From the NCBI GenBank assembly GCA_021613335.1, contig JAJTWR010000049.1, positions 124,001 to 188,000 on the forward strand: 64,000 nucleotides of DNA, written 5' to 3'. A program made the position numbers and the translations under genes. Each line of letters begins with the position of its first letter. Position 1 is the first letter of the stretch. Below, one piece after another: positions 38,285 to 48,319 of the stretch. The notes under the pieces are model-generated. The model saw only the letters and a program-made list of their open reading frames with translations, made no database searches and was not told where the DNA came from. Source of the stretch: Whitmania pigra (lineage: Eukaryota > Annelida > Clitellata > Hirudinida > Haemopidae).

Positions 38285-39696
38285 CAGCGCCCGATGCTGA
38301 CCGTCAGCAGCTTGCCGTCACGGCGGATGACGATGCGCCAGCCGCCGGTCGACCGGCTGAGCAACGCCGTCAAAACCCGCACTGACGCTACCTCCTGGTC
38401 GTTGACCTTGACCACGACATCGCCCGCCTCCAAGCCCAGCCGTACCGCCGGTCCTCCGCGAATCTCCGTGACCACCACCCCTTTGATCGGCCCGACAAAA
38501 CCGATCTCCTCGGCAAGGGCGGGCGACAGATTGGCCACCACCGCCCCGGCCATCGGCTGGTTGCCGGTCAAAACCGTGGTCTCTCGCGCCGGCTGTTCGA
38601 GCGGCGCTTGCAAGGGAACCGCGATGCTCAGCTCCTGGCCGCGCCGCAACACGGTCAAGCGGGCAACGCCGCCCAAGCGGGCGGTGGCGACGCGAAAGCG
38701 CAACGCCTCGCCATCCTCCACTTCCCTGCCGTCGATCTGCGTGATGACATCGCCAAGGCGCAAGCCCGAGCGTTCAGCCGGACCGCCTGGATAAAGATCG
38801 TTGATCAAGACCCCAAGCGGACGCCGCAACCCCAGCGAGCTGGCAATGTCGGCGGTGACCGCCTGACCGCCAGCCCCCAGCCACGGGCGCACCACCATGC
38901 CATTGGCGCCAGGCGGGGCCTCGATAACGGTGCGAACCATATTGGCCGGAATGGCGAAGCCAATACCAATCGACCCGCCGGAACGGGAAAAAATGGCGGT
39001 ATTGACGCCAACCAGCCTCCCGTCAAGGGTGATCAGCGCGCCACCCGAATTGCCGGGATTGATCGCCGCGTCGGTTTGAATGAAAAATCGATAATCGGTA
39101 ATGCCGGCATTGGTGCGCGCGAGGGCGGAAACGATGCCCGAGGTCACTGTCTGCCCGACGCCGAACGGATTGCCAATGGCCAGCACCAAATCGCCAACCT
39201 CCAAATCGTCGGAATCGCGCAAGGCCAGATGAGGCAAGGTTTCGTTGGCGACAAGAATTTTAAGCACCGCTAAATCGGTGTGCTCATCCTTGCGCAGAAC
39301 CGTGGCATCGAATTCCCGCCGGTCCGCCAGGACAACGCGAATCTCATCGGCATCCTTGATGACATGGTAATTGGTAACGACCGTACCGTCGCCGTGCACG
39401 ATCACGCCGGAACCCAACGAATTCTGAATTCGCTCCCGCGGCAGGCCAAACGGCATCCGTTCGCCAAAAAACTGCCGGAAAACCGGATCGTTGAACAGGG
39501 CGACGCCCTGTTGGCGAATCACCTTTTTGGTAAAAACGTTGACGACCGCCGGCGCGGCCTGGCGCACCACCGGCGCAAAGGACAGTCTGATCCGCTCTTG
39601 ATCGCCTGGCACAAGGCGCTCGGTCTCGGCAACGGCTGGCGCCGTCATCGTCAACAGAGCCGCGAGCCCCCCCGCGAGCCAAAATGTCACCGCCAT
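38284..39696 (-). CDS. periplasmic serine protease Do/HtrA
   Basis: Envelope quality-control protease. From ATG 39696 the 470-residue product has a signal peptide ending AVA at residue 23, the trypsin-like triad H111 (TNYHVI), D141 (HTDLAVL) and S217 (GNSGGAL), then two PDZ domains (around 265-360 and 370-465). A longer frame to 39753 would put extra residues before the signal and is less likely. It lies downstream of rplQ and upstream of rarA, a conserved alphaproteobacterial order. Confidence 0.94.
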   Translation of the reverse strand: MAVTFWLAGGLAALLTMTAPAVAETERLVPGDQERIRLSFAPVVRQAAPAVVNVFTKKVIRQQGVALFNDPVFRQFFGERMPFGLPRERIQNSLGSGVIVHGDGTVVTNYHVIKDADEIRVVLADRREFDATVLRKDEHTDLAVLKILVANETLPHLALRDSDDLEVGDLVLAIGNPFGVGQTVTSGIVSALARTNAGITDYRFFIQTDAAINPGNSGGALITLDGRLVGVNTAIFSRSGGSIGIGFAIPANMVRTVIEAPPGANGMVVRPWLGAGGQAVTADIASSLGLRRPLGVLINDLYPGGPAERSGLRLGDVITQIDGREVEDGEALRFRVATARLGGVARLTVLRRGQELSIAVPLQAPLEQPARETTVLTGNQPMAGAVVANLSPALAEEIGFVGPIKGVVVTEIRGGPAVRLGLEAGDVVVKVNDQEVASVRVLTALLSRSTGGWRIVIRRDGKLLTVSIGR

Positions 39697-39735
39697 TGCC
39701 GCCTGCCTCCTTACACACTCGCGCCGCCAACCAGC

Positions 39736-39767
39736 AAAAAGGGCGACATCCAAACGGAGCCGCCCTT
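39736..39767 (-). terminator. intrinsic terminator of the alpha ribosomal operon
   Basis: A 7-bp stem AAGGGCG/CGCCCTT with a 15-base loop runs into T5 on the minus strand, 31 bases after rplQ. Confidence 0.7.
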
Positions 39768-39798
39768 ATGGACAAGCAAACCCGTGAAGCCGATGGGC

Positions 39799-40218
39799 TT
39801 ACGCCACCACCGCCTCGGTTTGCTCAACCGCCGCCTGCTGCCCGGCGGCCTTGGCGGCAGGATCGCGATCGATCAGTTCAATGACAGCCATCGGGGCGCA
39901 ATCGCCATAGCGAAAGCCAGCCTTGAGAACCCGCGTATAACCGCCCGCCCGTTCAGCATAACGTTTGGCCAAACCGTCGAACAGTTTGCGGGTGACGACA
40001 TCGTCGCGCAAGACCGCATAGGCTTGCCGGCGGGCATGTAAATCGCCGCGCTTGCCAAGCGTGATCAGCTTTTCCACCAACGGCCGCAAATCCTTTGCTT
40101 TCGGTAAAGTGGTCGTGATCTGTTCGTGCTTCAATAAGGCAAGGCACATATTGGCGAACATCGCCTTGCGGTGGGAGGTTGTGCGGTTCAGCTTACGACC
40201 GCTCACGCCATGACGCAT
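39799..40218 (-). CDS. rplQ: 50S ribosomal protein L17
   Basis: L17 sits near the peptide exit tunnel. The 139-residue product opens [20 protein letters not shown], has the [19 protein letters not shown] block and the [20 protein letters not shown] segment, followed by an Ala/Gln/Glu tail typical of alphaproteobacterial L17. It is the last gene of rpsM-rpsK-rpoA-rplQ, 43 bases after rpoA, and a T-rich hairpin follows. Confidence 0.98.
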   Translation of the reverse strand: MRHGVSGRKLNRTTSHRKAMFANMCLALLKHEQITTTLPKAKDLRPLVEKLITLGKRGDLHARRQAYAVLRDDVVTRKLFDGLAKRYAERAGGYTRVLKAGFRYGDCAPMAVIELIDRDPAAKAAGQQAAVEQTEAVVA

Positions 40219-40261
40219 CTCAACTTACTCCTGTCCGGGCCGGCGGCAGCGACCGTCCGGC

Positions 40262-41287
40262 TCAATAGGGTTCTTCCAGGCGCTTGGCCAATTCCTCGAT
40301 ATTTTCCGGCGGCCAACCTGGAATTTCCATCCCCAAATGCAAGCCCATTTGAGACAGCACCTCTTTGATTTCGTTCAAGGATTTGCGTCCAAAATTCGGC
40401 GTGCGCAGCATTTCGGCTTCGGTTTTCTGTACCAGATCGCCAATATAAACGATATTGTCGTTTTTAAGACAATTGGCCGAACGCACCGACAATTCCAACT
40501 CATCCACCTTGCGCAACAGATTTTTGTTGAACGGCAAATCCGATGCCCGTTCTTCTTCCTGCGTTGCGCTTGGTTCCTCGAAATTGATGAACAGCTGCAG
40601 CTGATCTTGTAAAATACGCGCGGCCAGCGCCACGGCGTCCTCTGGGGTGACGGCGCCGTTGGTTTCAACCGTCACCGACAGCCGGTCAAGGTCGGTTGCC
40701 TGCTCAACGCGGGTGTTTTCCACCTTGTACGATACTTTGCGCACCGGCGAAAACAACGCATCGATGGGGATAAGGCCGATAACCGCGTCTTCCGGCCTGT
40801 TCATCGAGGCCGGGACATAGCCTTTGCCGTTTTCGACAGTCAGCTCCATCGCCAGTGTGGCGCCGCGATCGAGGGTGCAAATCACATGATTGCCATTCAT
40901 CACCTCAATATCGGCGCCGGTCTTGATCATGCTGGCGGTCACCTCGCGCGGCTCATCCGCCGCGCGTACGTCCAAGCGCATCTTTTTCGGTCCCTCGCCA
41001 TACAGACGCAGACCCAAAGCCTTGATATTCAACACGATGTCGGTAACATCTTCCCGCACGCCCGGCACCGACGAGAATTCGTGCAAAACCCCTTCCATCT
41101 GGATCGCCGTTACCGCCGCGCCTTGCAGCGACGACAGCAGCACCCGACGCAGAGCATTGCCGAGAGTTAAGCCAAAACCGCGTTCCAACGGTTCCGCCAC
41201 CACTGTTGCAACCCGCGCGGCATCCTGGCCGGGTTCAATGGATAGCTTATTCGGCTTAATCAGCGCCTGCCAATTTTTCTGAATCAC
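40262..41287 (-). CDS. rpoA: RNA polymerase subunit alpha
   Basis: Alpha dimerises to nucleate RNA polymerase and its C-terminal domain contacts UP elements and activators. The GTG at 41287 gives [14 protein letters not shown], the usual alphaproteobacterial start, and 341 residues; GTGs at 41305 and 41302 are also in frame. The N-terminal domain has [18 protein letters not shown], and the CTD has [21 protein letters not shown] terminator-like hairpin separates it from rpsK. rpsD is not between them, unlike in enterobacteria. Confidence 0.97.
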   Translation of the reverse strand: MIQKNWQALIKPNKLSIEPGQDAARVATVVAEPLERGFGLTLGNALRRVLLSSLQGAAVTAIQMEGVLHEFSSVPGVREDVTDIVLNIKALGLRLYGEGPKKMRLDVRAADEPREVTASMIKTGADIEVMNGNHVICTLDRGATLAMELTVENGKGYVPASMNRPEDAVIGLIPIDALFSPVRKVSYKVENTRVEQATDLDRLSVTVETNGAVTPEDAVALAARILQDQLQLFINFEEPSATQEEERASDLPFNKNLLRKVDELELSVRSANCLKNDNIVYIGDLVQKTEAEMLRTPNFGRKSLNEIKEVLSQMGLHLGMEIPGWPPENIEELAKRLEEPY

Positions 41288-41342
41288 GGACCGGAACCCC
41301 ACCACTTAGGAGGCCAGACGCAAGGTCTGACCGGGAACGAAC

Positions 41343-41375
41343 AAAACCCGCCGGTGAAACGTTTCATCCGGCGGG
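41343..41375 (-). terminator. terminator-like hairpin inside the operon, between rpsK and rpoA
   Basis: On the minus strand CCCGCCGG, one unpaired A, TGAAAC/GTTTCA and CCGGCGGG form a long hairpin, followed by TTTT. It lies 22 bases past rpsK and 55 bases before rpoA, so it may attenuate rpoA-rplQ or protect the rpsM-rpsK message end. Confidence 0.65.
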
Positions 41376-41397
41376 GCCCGCTTGTTCTGCTAGATCG

Positions 41398-41790
41398 TCA
41401 GGCGCGACGACGCTTCGGCGGCCGACAGCCATTATGCGGCACCGGAGTAACGTCACGAATGGCGCTCACGGCAAAGCCAATGGCCTGTAGCGCGCGCAAC
41501 GCCGATTCGCGCCCCGACCCCGGCCCTTTGACTTCGATTTCAATCGTGCGCATACCATGCTCCATTGCCTTACGACCGGCATCCTCGGCAGCCATCTGCG
41601 CCGCATAGGGGGTCGATTTACGGCTACCCTTGAAACCGCGCGATCCCGCTGACGACCAAGCAATGACATTGCCCTGAGCATCGGTAATCGTTATCATCGT
41701 ATTGTTGAAGCTTGCAGCGACATGAGCGACGCCGGAAGTGATGTTCTTGCGTTCGCGGCGCCGAATGCGCTGCGTCGGGGTTTTGGCCAT
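41398..41790 (-). CDS. rpsK: 30S ribosomal protein S11
   Basis: S11 lines the mRNA exit region of the 30S platform. The 130-residue product has the family segments [40 protein letters not shown] and the conserved C-terminal [17 protein letters not shown]. It follows rpsM by 33 bases. The frame is complete and length normal. Confidence 0.98.
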   Translation of the reverse strand: MAKTPTQRIRRRERKNITSGVAHVAASFNNTMITITDAQGNVIAWSSAGSRGFKGSRKSTPYAAQMAAEDAGRKAMEHGMRTIEIEVKGPGSGRESALRALQAIGFAVSAIRDVTPVPHNGCRPPKRRRA

Positions 41791-41823
41791 TGCTGATCCT
41801 TCTCGATCCTGCCGGTTCGCGCC

Positions 41824-42192
41824 TTACTTTTTCTTGCCTGCAATCGGCTTTGCCTTGCCCTTGCGCGTACGCGCATTGGTATGCGTTCGCTGACCGCGAA
41901 CCGGCAAACCCTTGCGATGGCGCAGACCGCGATAGCAGCCCAAATCCATCAAACGCTTGATATTCATCGCCACTTCACGGCGCAGATCGCCTTCGACACG
42001 ATGGCTTCGGTCGATCATCTCGCGAATTTTCAGAATCTCGTCATCCGACAGCTGATGAACGCGGCGCGCGTCCTCAATGCCCAAGCTATGACAGATCTCT
42101 TGCGCCTTGCGCCGGCCGATGCCGTAAATGTAAGTTAGGCCAATCTCAACACGCTTTTGCGTCGGGATGTTCACGCCTGCGATGCGCGCCAC
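41824..42192 (-). CDS. rpsM: 30S ribosomal protein S13
   Basis: S13 is in the 30S head and contacts tRNA and the 50S. The start is GTG 42192, giving [17 protein letters not shown] as in the family, with GAGGAG seven bases upstream; the in-frame TTG at 42207 is inside that ribosome site. The 122-residue product continues [15 protein letters not shown] and ends [20 protein letters not shown] plus a basic tail. A strong promoter 120 bases upstream makes it first gene of the alpha operon. Confidence 0.97.
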   Translation of the reverse strand: MARIAGVNIPTQKRVEIGLTYIYGIGRRKAQEICHSLGIEDARRVHQLSDDEILKIREMIDRSHRVEGDLRREVAMNIKRLMDLGCYRGLRHRKGLPVRGQRTHTNARTRKGKAKPIAGKKK

Positions 42193-42311
42193 GCTCAAAC
42201 TCCTCAATTATGCACGGCTCGATTGTCCTGCCGATTCCGCCCCGATCGCGACCCGATTTCGGTCCAATATTTCGGTCCAATTCCGACCGGGTCAGGCACC
42301 CGAGGGGCGAA

Positions 42312-42339
42312 ATTATATGAACAGCAAACCATTCGTCAA
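42312..42339 (-). promoter_or_regulatory. sigma-70 type promoter of the rpsM (alpha) operon
   Basis: TTGACG and a perfect TATAAT are separated by 16 bases on the minus strand, just inside the downstream flank of adk. The leader to rpsM is about 110 bases and holds two 11-base direct repeats (42257-42267 and 42270-42280). Confidence 0.75.
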
Positions 42340-42349
42340 GCCATAAGGT

Positions 42350-42997
42350 TTAAAATCGAAGAATCTCTCCGATCTGGTGCGATACGACATCGATATCCGC
42401 CATGCCATCGACTCGGCGCAAAATGCCCGTCGCTTGATAGTAAGGCAAAATCGGCGCCGTTTGAGTCCTATATACCTGTAACCGTTTTACCACCGCCTCT
42501 TTGGTATCGTCTGCCCGCCGAACGAACTCGGTTGCGCCGCATTGGTCGCAAACGCCGGCCCCTGCCGGTCGTTTGAAATTGTCATGATAGCCTTCGCCAC
42601 ATTTCTTGCAGGTGAAGCGGCCAACGATCCGTTCGGTCAAAACCGCCTCGTCAACCGCCATTTCGATGACGAAATCCATCCGCATGCCCTTGGCCGCCAG
42701 CATGGCATCCAGCCCCTCCGCCTGGGCCACGGTGCGCGGAAAACCATCTAAAACAAAGCCTTTGGCACAATCCGGCTGGCTGATTCGCTCGCCAATCATG
42801 CCGATCATCAATGGGTCGGGCATCAATTGGCCGGTTGCCATGATATGCTTGGCCTCAAGACCAAGCGCACTGCCCGAAGCCACCGTTGTTCGCAACATGT
42901 CGCCAGTCGACAGTTGAACCATGCCGTACTGCTCTTCCAGGCGCCTTGCCTGGGTTCCTTTGCCTGCCCCCGGCGGTCCTAGCAAAATGATGTTCAT
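42350..42997 (-). CDS. adk: adenylate kinase
   Basis: Adenylate kinase interconverts ATP + AMP and 2 ADP. The 215-residue product has the P-loop GPPGAGKGTQ at residues 7-16, LSTGDMLR, the DGFPRTVAQAE motif, and a long LID domain. The LID carries four cysteines (CKKC and CDQC), so it is the zinc-binding type. The ATG overlaps the secY stop (ATGA), the usual secY-adk coupling at the end of the spc operon. Confidence 0.97.
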   Translation of the reverse strand: MNIILLGPPGAGKGTQARRLEEQYGMVQLSTGDMLRTTVASGSALGLEAKHIMATGQLMPDPLMIGMIGERISQPDCAKGFVLDGFPRTVAQAEGLDAMLAAKGMRMDFVIEMAVDEAVLTERIVGRFTCKKCGEGYHDNFKRPAGAGVCDQCGATEFVRRADDTKEAVVKRLQVYRTQTAPILPYYQATGILRRVDGMADIDVVSHQIGEILRF

Positions 42998-44346
42998 CCC
43001 CGTCGTCCCCGCAATCTGGCTTTCTTCACCAGACCTTCATATTGATGCGCCAACAAATGGCTGTGGATCTGTGCAACCGTGTCCATCGTGACCGTCACAA
43101 CGATCAACAAGCTGGTTCCGCCGAAATAAAACGGTACGGAATATTGCGCGATCAAAACTTCGGGTAAGGCGCAAATCGCCGCCAGATAGGCAGCGCCAAG
43201 CACCGTCAGACGGGTTAAAATGAAATCGAGATAATCGGCCGTGTTCTTTCCCGGCCGGATTCCTGGAACAAACCCGCCATATTTCTTGAGATTATCCGCC
43301 GTTTCCACTGGATTGAAAACAATCGCCGTATAAAAAAACGCAAAAAACACAATCATCGTCATATACAGCGCAAGATAAAGCGGCTGCCCGTGCGCAAGAG
43401 CGTCGGCAAGCCACGTCAGCCAGCCTGGCCGTTCAGCGGCGCTGCCGCTGAAGCCGGCAACGGTCGCTGGCAGCAACAACAAGGAAGAAGCAAAAATCGG
43501 CGGAATGACGCCAGACGTGTTCAGCTTCAAAGGCAGATGAGAACTCTCGCCGCCAAACATCTTATTGCCCATCTGGCGTTTTGGATATTGCACCAGAATC
43601 CGCCGCTGCGCCCGCTCGATGAAAACGATGAAGGCAATCACCCCGCCAACCATCACCACCAAAATCAGCAAAAACACCACCGACAAGGCGCCCGTTCGCG
43701 CCAATTCCAAGGTTCCGGCCATGGCCTGCGGCAAATTGGCGACGATCCCGGCGAAAATAATCAACGAAATGCCATTGCCCACGCCGCGCGCGGTGATCTG
43801 TTCGCCCAGCCACATCAAAAACATGGTGCCGCCCAACAAGGTGACCACCGCCGTGATCCGAAAGAACAAGCCAGGGTCCAGCACAACAGACGCGCCAGCC
43901 GCGCCTTGAAATCCCTCAAGCCCGACCGCGATGCCGTACCCTTGCACCGTCGCCAGTAACACCGTCAGCATACGGGTATATTGGTTCAATATCTTGCGCC
44001 CGGATTCGCCCTCCTTTTTTAAAGCCTCCATCTTTGGGCTAACCGCCGTCAGCAGCTGCACGATGATCGACGCCGAGATATAGGGCATGATGTTCAAGGC
44101 AAAAACGGTCATGCGGCTGAGCGCACCGCCCGCCAGCATATCGAACATGCCCAAAATACCGCCCGCATTTTGGCGGAAAACCTCCGCCAACGCAGCCGGA
44201 TCGACCCCAGGCAAGGGAATATACGTCCCAAGCCGGTAAACGATCAAAGCGCCTAGCGTGAACCAGATACGCTTCTTCAGCTCTGTCGCCTTGGCAAAGG
44301 CGCCAAAATTGATGTTCTGGGCAAGTTGTTCGGCTGCGGAAGCCAT
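42994..44346 (-). CDS. secY: preprotein translocase subunit SecY
   Basis: SecY is the channel of the general secretion pathway. The 450-residue product shows ten membrane helices, the FALNIMPYISASIIVQLL signature after helix 2, and the cytoplasmic loop with KQ-type residues followed by VPFYFGGTSLLIVVTVTMD. The C-terminus is basic (KKARLRGRRG). It follows rplO by 117 bases, an unusually wide gap in this operon, and overlaps adk. Confidence 0.97.
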   Translation of the reverse strand: MASAAEQLAQNINFGAFAKATELKKRIWFTLGALIVYRLGTYIPLPGVDPAALAEVFRQNAGGILGMFDMLAGGALSRMTVFALNIMPYISASIIVQLLTAVSPKMEALKKEGESGRKILNQYTRMLTVLLATVQGYGIAVGLEGFQGAAGASVVLDPGLFFRITAVVTLLGGTMFLMWLGEQITARGVGNGISLIIFAGIVANLPQAMAGTLELARTGALSVVFLLILVVMVGGVIAFIVFIERAQRRILVQYPKRQMGNKMFGGESSHLPLKLNTSGVIPPIFASSLLLLPATVAGFSGSAAERPGWLTWLADALAHGQPLYLALYMTMIVFFAFFYTAIVFNPVETADNLKKYGGFVPGIRPGKNTADYLDFILTRLTVLGAAYLAAICALPEVLIAQYSVPFYFGGTSLLIVVTVTMDTVAQIHSHLLAHQYEGLVKKARLRGRRG

Positions 44347-44463
44347 GCCGGACCTTCGTCCTTTTCAAAAAAGCCTATAACCGTACAATAAAAACCACAG
44401 GAGCGAAACCAGCCCCTCCGAGAGAAACCGGCCCCCTGTCACCGCACTCGCGTCACCGCCAAG

Positions 44464-44940
44464 CTAAGCGCCAGCGGCTTCAACCGTCGGTATCCGCACC
44501 TGGCCGCCTGCCGCTTGCACAGCGGCAATCGCTGCTTGCGAGGCGCTGGAAACCGCAACGGTCACGGCGCTGGCGATCGTTCCCTTGGCTAACAAACGGA
44601 TCGGCGCATCGGCTACCCGCACCATGCCCGCCGCCGCCAACGCCGCGCCGTCGATCACCCCGCCCGTCGGCAACCGCCCTTCGGTAATCGCGGTCTGAAG
44701 ACGACCAATATTGACCAGTTGCATTTCGATGCGGAACAAATTCTTGAATCCGCGCTTGGGCAAACGCCGATGCAACGGCATTTGTCCGCCTTCAAACCCT
44801 TTCAAGCGCACACCCGTGCGGGCCTTTTGCCCTTTTACGCCACGGCCTGACGTCTTGCCCTTGCCGGAGCCGATTCCCCGGCCCACTCGCATCCGGCGCT
44901 TGCGCGCCCCTGGATTATCGGCAATCTCGTTGAGCTTCAT
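44464..44940 (-). CDS. rplO: 50S ribosomal protein L15
   Basis: L15 is a late-assembly 50S protein. The 158-residue product starts [20 protein letters not shown] and has the Gly-rich, basic [20 protein letters not shown] segment and [18 protein letters not shown]. The C-terminal half is the usual beta-rich domain. It follows rpmD by 57 bases and precedes secY in the spc operon. Confidence 0.98.
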   Translation of the reverse strand: MKLNEIADNPGARKRRMRVGRGIGSGKGKTSGRGVKGQKARTGVRLKGFEGGQMPLHRRLPKRGFKNLFRIEMQLVNIGRLQTAITEGRLPTGGVIDGAALAAAGMVRVADAPIRLLAKGTIASAVTVAVSSASQAAIAAVQAAGGQVRIPTVEAAGA

Positions 44941-44997
44941 GATCTATCCCCTGGAACCGGCTTGCACAAGCCGCCAAGGCCAACCCGCCGGAGCGGA

Positions 44998-45192
44998 TCA
45001 GCCTTGCTCCTCGACCTTGACCAAATGTTGTACCCGGCGAATCATCCCGCGCACCGCCGGCGTATCTTCCAGCGTGCGACAGCGATGAAGTTTATTCAAA
45101 CCCAACCCAATCAGGGTGTCGCGCTGATATTTCTCGCGACCGATCGGGCTTTTCACCTGGGTTACTTTCACGCTGCCCTTGGCTTGCGTCAT
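44998..45192 (-). CDS. rpmD: 50S ribosomal protein L30
   Basis: Small 50S protein. From ATG 45192, six bases after AAGGAGG, the product is 64 residues: [20 protein letters not shown] then [20 protein letters not shown]. The frame is open further upstream but the ribosome site and family length decide the start. One base separates it from the rpsE stop. Confidence 0.96.
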   Translation of the reverse strand: MTQAKGSVKVTQVKSPIGREKYQRDTLIGLGLNKLHRCRTLEDTPAVRGMIRRVQHLVKVEEQG

Positions 45193-45193
45193 C

Positions 45194-45769
45194 TCAAGCC
45201 TCCTTCGCCACGCCATGGTCGCTATCGCGCCGCCCCAGGATGTCAGACACTTTACGACCTCGCCGGGCAGCAACCGTCCGCGGCGACTGCACGGCGCCAA
45301 AAGCGGAAAAAGTCGCCTTGATCATATTATGCGGGTTCGAGGTTCCAGTCGATTTCGCCACGACATCGGCCACCCCCAACGCCTCGAAAATCGCGCGCAT
45401 CGGACCGCCTGCAATAATACCAGTCCCCGCCGGCGCCGACCGCATGGTGACCATGCCAGCGCCATAATGGCCGCGCACATCGTGATGCAAGGTGCGGTTT
45501 TCGCGCAACGGCACGCGAACCATCGCCCGCTTGGCTTGTTCCGTCGCCTTGCGGATCGCCTCGGGCACCTCGCGCGCCTTGCCCGAGCCGTAACCAACCC
45601 GGCCCTTGCCGTCGCCCACTACCACCAGAGCGGCAAAACCAAAACGCCGGCCGCCTTTCACCACCTTGGCGACGCGATTGATGCCAACCAGCTTTTCAAC
45701 GAACTCGTGCTCTTCGCGATCTCGCTCGCGCGGCTGACGTTCGCGCTCCCGCCGTTCTTCTCGTGCCAT
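45194..45769 (-). CDS. rpsE: 30S ribosomal protein S5
   Basis: S5 helps maintain translational accuracy. From ATG 45769 the product is 191 residues: a very charged Arg/Glu-rich N-terminal extension, then the S5 domain ([57 protein letters not shown]) and the C-terminal [18 protein letters not shown]. It follows rplR by 10 bases. Confidence 0.97.
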   Translation of the reverse strand: MAREERRERERQPRERDREEHEFVEKLVGINRVAKVVKGGRRFGFAALVVVGDGKGRVGYGSGKAREVPEAIRKATEQAKRAMVRVPLRENRTLHHDVRGHYGAGMVTMRSAPAGTGIIAGGPMRAIFEALGVADVVAKSTGTSNPHNMIKATFSAFGAVQSPRTVAARRGRKVSDILGRRDSDHGVAKEA

Positions 45770-45779
45770 CGCTCGCCTC

Positions 45780-46142
45780 CTAGAACGCCAACCCGCCTTC
45801 GCGGGCCGCTTCAGCCAGGGCCTTGACCCGGCCGTGATAAATATAGCCGCCGCGGTCGAACACAACCTCGGTAACGCCAGCCGCCTTGGCGCGCTCGGCA
45901 AGCAATTTGCCAACCGCCGCCGCGGCTTCGATATTGCCCCCGTTCTTTAAATCGACGCGCAGCGCCTTTTCAAGGCTAGAGGCGGCAGCGAGCGTACACC
46001 CCTTGGAGTCGTCGATGACCTGAGCATAAATAAACTGGTTGGAGCGAAACACCGACAAACGCGGACGCCCTCCAGCCTTCTTGCGAACCTGAACGCGAAC
46101 GCGTTCCCTGCGCCGCGCGAATAATTCCTTCGGCTTCATCAT
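45780..46142 (-). CDS. rplR: 50S ribosomal protein L18
   Basis: L18 binds 5S rRNA. The 120-residue product has the basic N-terminus [40 protein letters not shown] and the C-terminal [20 protein letters not shown]. Two adjacent ATG codons begin the gene. It lies between rplF and rpsE. Confidence 0.97.
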   Translation of the reverse strand: MMKPKELFARRRERVRVQVRKKAGGRPRLSVFRSNQFIYAQVIDDSKGCTLAAASSLEKALRVDLKNGGNIEAAAAVGKLLAERAKAAGVTEVVFDRGGYIYHGRVKALAEAAREGGLAF

Positions 46143-46156
46143 TGTGGTGCGCCCCG

Positions 46157-46690
46157 TTATTTCTTCTTGCCTTCCTTGCGGAGGATCGTCTCCTCCTCAT
46201 ACTTGATCCCCTTGCCCTTGTAAGGCTCAGGACCGCGGAAGCTGCGGATGACGGCGGCAACCTGACCGACACGCTGCCGGTCAGCCCCCGAAATCGCCAG
46301 CAAGGTCGGCTTTTCCGCAACAATAGCGATGCCCTCGGGAATGTCGAACTTCACATCGTGACTATAGCCAAGCTGAAGTTGCAGTTCCTTGCCCTGCACC
46401 GCCGCGCGATAGCCAACGCCGTTGATTTCCAGCTTACGGGTAAAACCGACGCTGACCCCTTTGACCATATTATTGATCAACGCGCGGGTGGTTCCCCACA
46501 TGGCGCGGGCCTGCTTGCTCGAATCCTTCGGCGCAACGCTCACCTTGCCGTCTTCCAACGCCGTCTCGATATACCCCGAAAGCGGCAGCGTCAATACACC
46601 CAGCTTGCCCTTCGCCGTCAACACGCCACCGGCAATGGTGACCTCAACGCCCGCCGGAACCTCAACCGGGTTCTTACCGACACGTGACAC
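46157..46690 (-). CDS. rplF: 50S ribosomal protein L6
   Basis: L6 lies near the factor-binding site of the 50S. The 177-residue product starts [17 protein letters not shown], has the mid-segment [15 protein letters not shown] and the signature [20 protein letters not shown] followed by a Lys-rich end. It follows rpsH by 15 bases. Confidence 0.98.
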   Translation of the reverse strand: MSRVGKNPVEVPAGVEVTIAGGVLTAKGKLGVLTLPLSGYIETALEDGKVSVAPKDSSKQARAMWGTTRALINNMVKGVSVGFTRKLEINGVGYRAAVQGKELQLQLGYSHDVKFDIPEGIAIVAEKPTLLAISGADRQRVGQVAAVIRSFRGPEPYKGKGIKYEEETILRKEGKKK

Positions 46691-46705
46691 GATCCGTGCC
46701 TCCTC

Positions 46706-47104
46706 TTAGAACACCTGGCATAGGACCTCACCGCCGCTATTGGCGGTGCGGGCTTCTGCGTCGGACATGACCCCGCGCGGGGTCGAGAGAACCGCAATCC
46801 CCAACCCGTTATAAACCCGGGGCAGGTCGCGAATTTTGGTGTAAACCCGGCGTCCGGGACGGGAGACGCGCTTGATCTCCTTAATCACCGGCTGACCTTC
46901 GTGATATTTCAACTCGATCCGCAACTCACGCACACCGCTGCGCACCTCGCTTTCGCTATAGCCGCGGATGTAGCCTTCACGCTGCAACACGTCCAGCACC
47001 CGGGCTCGCAGCTGCGACGCCGGGCTTATCACCACCGACATGCGGGCGCGTTGCGCGTTCCGGATGCGCGTCAGCATATCCCCAAGGGGATCGCTCATCG
47101 CCAT
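46706..47104 (-). CDS. rpsH: 30S ribosomal protein S8
   Basis: S8 binds 16S rRNA helix 21 and in enterobacteria represses the spc operon. The 132-residue product starts at ATG 47104 with AAGGAG eight bases upstream. It has [38 protein letters not shown] and the closing [20 protein letters not shown]. The gap to rpsN is 12 bases. Confidence 0.98.
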   Translation of the reverse strand: MAMSDPLGDMLTRIRNAQRARMSVVISPASQLRARVLDVLQREGYIRGYSESEVRSGVRELRIELKYHEGQPVIKEIKRVSRPGRRVYTKIRDLPRVYNGLGIAVLSTPRGVMSDAEARTANSGGEVLCQVF

Positions 47105-47116
47105 ATCCAGTACTCC

Positions 47117-47422
47117 TTACCAGCTCGACTTGACCACGCCGGGAATCTGCCCGGCCGATCCCAGTTCACGGAGCGCAATGCGCGACAGCCGGAACTTGCG
47201 ATAGAAAGCGCGCGGGCGCCCAGTTAATTCGCAACGATTGCGAACCCGCTCGATCGCGCTGTTACGCGGCAATTCCGCCAATTTCAGCCGCGCGGCAAAG
47301 CGTTCCTCGGCTGGAATCGACTCGTCGTTGGCCGTCGCCTTCAACCGTTCCCGGCGAGCGGCATATTTTTTTACCAGCGCCGCGCGGCGCTTATTTTTTT
47401 CGATGGCACTTTTTTTGGCCAT
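47117..47422 (-). CDS. rpsN: 30S ribosomal protein S14 (zinc-free type)
   Basis: The 101-residue product is the long, zinc-independent S14: [20 protein letters not shown], then the C-terminal [20 protein letters not shown] and [19 protein letters not shown]. The CxxC pairs of the zinc form are absent. It lies between rplE and rpsH. Confidence 0.98.
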   Translation of the reverse strand: MAKKSAIEKNKRRAALVKKYAARRERLKATANDESIPAEERFAARLKLAELPRNSAIERVRNRCELTGRPRAFYRKFRLSRIALRELGSAGQIPGVVKSSW

Positions 47423-47443
47423 AACGTCAAGCCTCCCCAGCGC

Positions 47444-47989
47444 TCAGCTTTGATTAAAGGGCATCTGAAAGCCCCGCAGCAAAGCCCGCGCCTCGGCATC
47501 AGTGGCAGCGGTAGTCACAATGACGATGTCCATGCCGCGCACAGCATCGACACGATCGTAATCGATTTCCGGAAACACGATCTGCTCCTTCAGCCCTAAG
47601 GCGTAATTGCCCCGACCGTCGAACGATTTCGGGCTAACGCCGCGAAAATCGCGCACGCGCGGCAAGGCGACGGTGATCAACCGGTCAAGAAATTCATACA
47701 TCCGCTCGCGACGCAGAGTGACCTTGGCGCCGATCGCCATGCCCTCGCGCAGCTTGAAGCCGGCAATCGACTTCTTGGCCAGCGTCCTCACCGGCTTTTG
47801 CCCGGCGATCAGCGCCAGATCGCCCATCGCCGCATCGACCTTCTTGCTGTCGCCAACGGCCTCGCCGACGCCGGTATTGATGACGATCTTCTCAAGGCGC
47901 GGCACCTGCATGACGTTGGAGTATTTAAACTCTTCCATCAAGGCGGCACGAACGGTCTGGTTATAATGTTGTTGCAGCCGGGTCGGCAT
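47444..47989 (-). CDS. rplE: 50S ribosomal protein L5
   Basis: L5 binds 5S rRNA and contacts P-site tRNA. From ATG 47989 the product is 181 residues: [58 protein letters not shown] and the C-terminal [20 protein letters not shown]. An in-frame TTG at 48001 is less likely. It starts 8 bases after rplX. Confidence 0.97.
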   Translation of the reverse strand: MPTRLQQHYNQTVRAALMEEFKYSNVMQVPRLEKIVINTGVGEAVGDSKKVDAAMGDLALIAGQKPVRTLAKKSIAGFKLREGMAIGAKVTLRRERMYEFLDRLITVALPRVRDFRGVSPKSFDGRGNYALGLKEQIVFPEIDYDRVDAVRGMDIVIVTTAATDAEARALLRGFQMPFNQS

Positions 47990-47997
47990 CGCGCACC

Positions 47998-48318
47998 TCA
48001 AACATCGATCACTTCGCCCGACCGCTTGGCAAAGCGCACTTTGCGGCCATCGGCGAGAAACTTGTAGCCAACACGAGTCGGTTGCCTGGTTTTGGGGTCG
48101 ATATGAGCGACGTTGGAAATATGAATCGTCGCCTCTTTCTCGACAATGCCGCCTGCTTGCAACTGCGTGGCGCGCATGTGCCGCTTCACCAGATTGACGC
48201 CGCGCACCTTGACCCGGTTCTCCGCCGGAATGACCTCGAACACCTCGCCCGTCTTGCCCCGGTCGCGCCCAGAGACGACGATCACCTGATCGCCCTTTCT
48301 GATCTTCAATTTCAACAT
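47998..48318 (-). CDS. rplX: 50S ribosomal protein L24
   Basis: L24 starts 50S assembly. ATG 48318 has GAGGTG eight bases upstream and gives 106 residues beginning [19 protein letters not shown] with the KOW motif, then [19 protein letters not shown] and [20 protein letters not shown]. The frame is open to 48339, but the shorter form matches the family. Confidence 0.97.
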   Translation of the reverse strand: MLKLKIRKGDQVIVVSGRDRGKTGEVFEVIPAENRVKVRGVNLVKRHMRATQLQAGGIVEKEATIHISNVAHIDPKTRQPTRVGYKFLADGRKVRFAKRSGEVIDV

Positions 48319-48319
48319 C

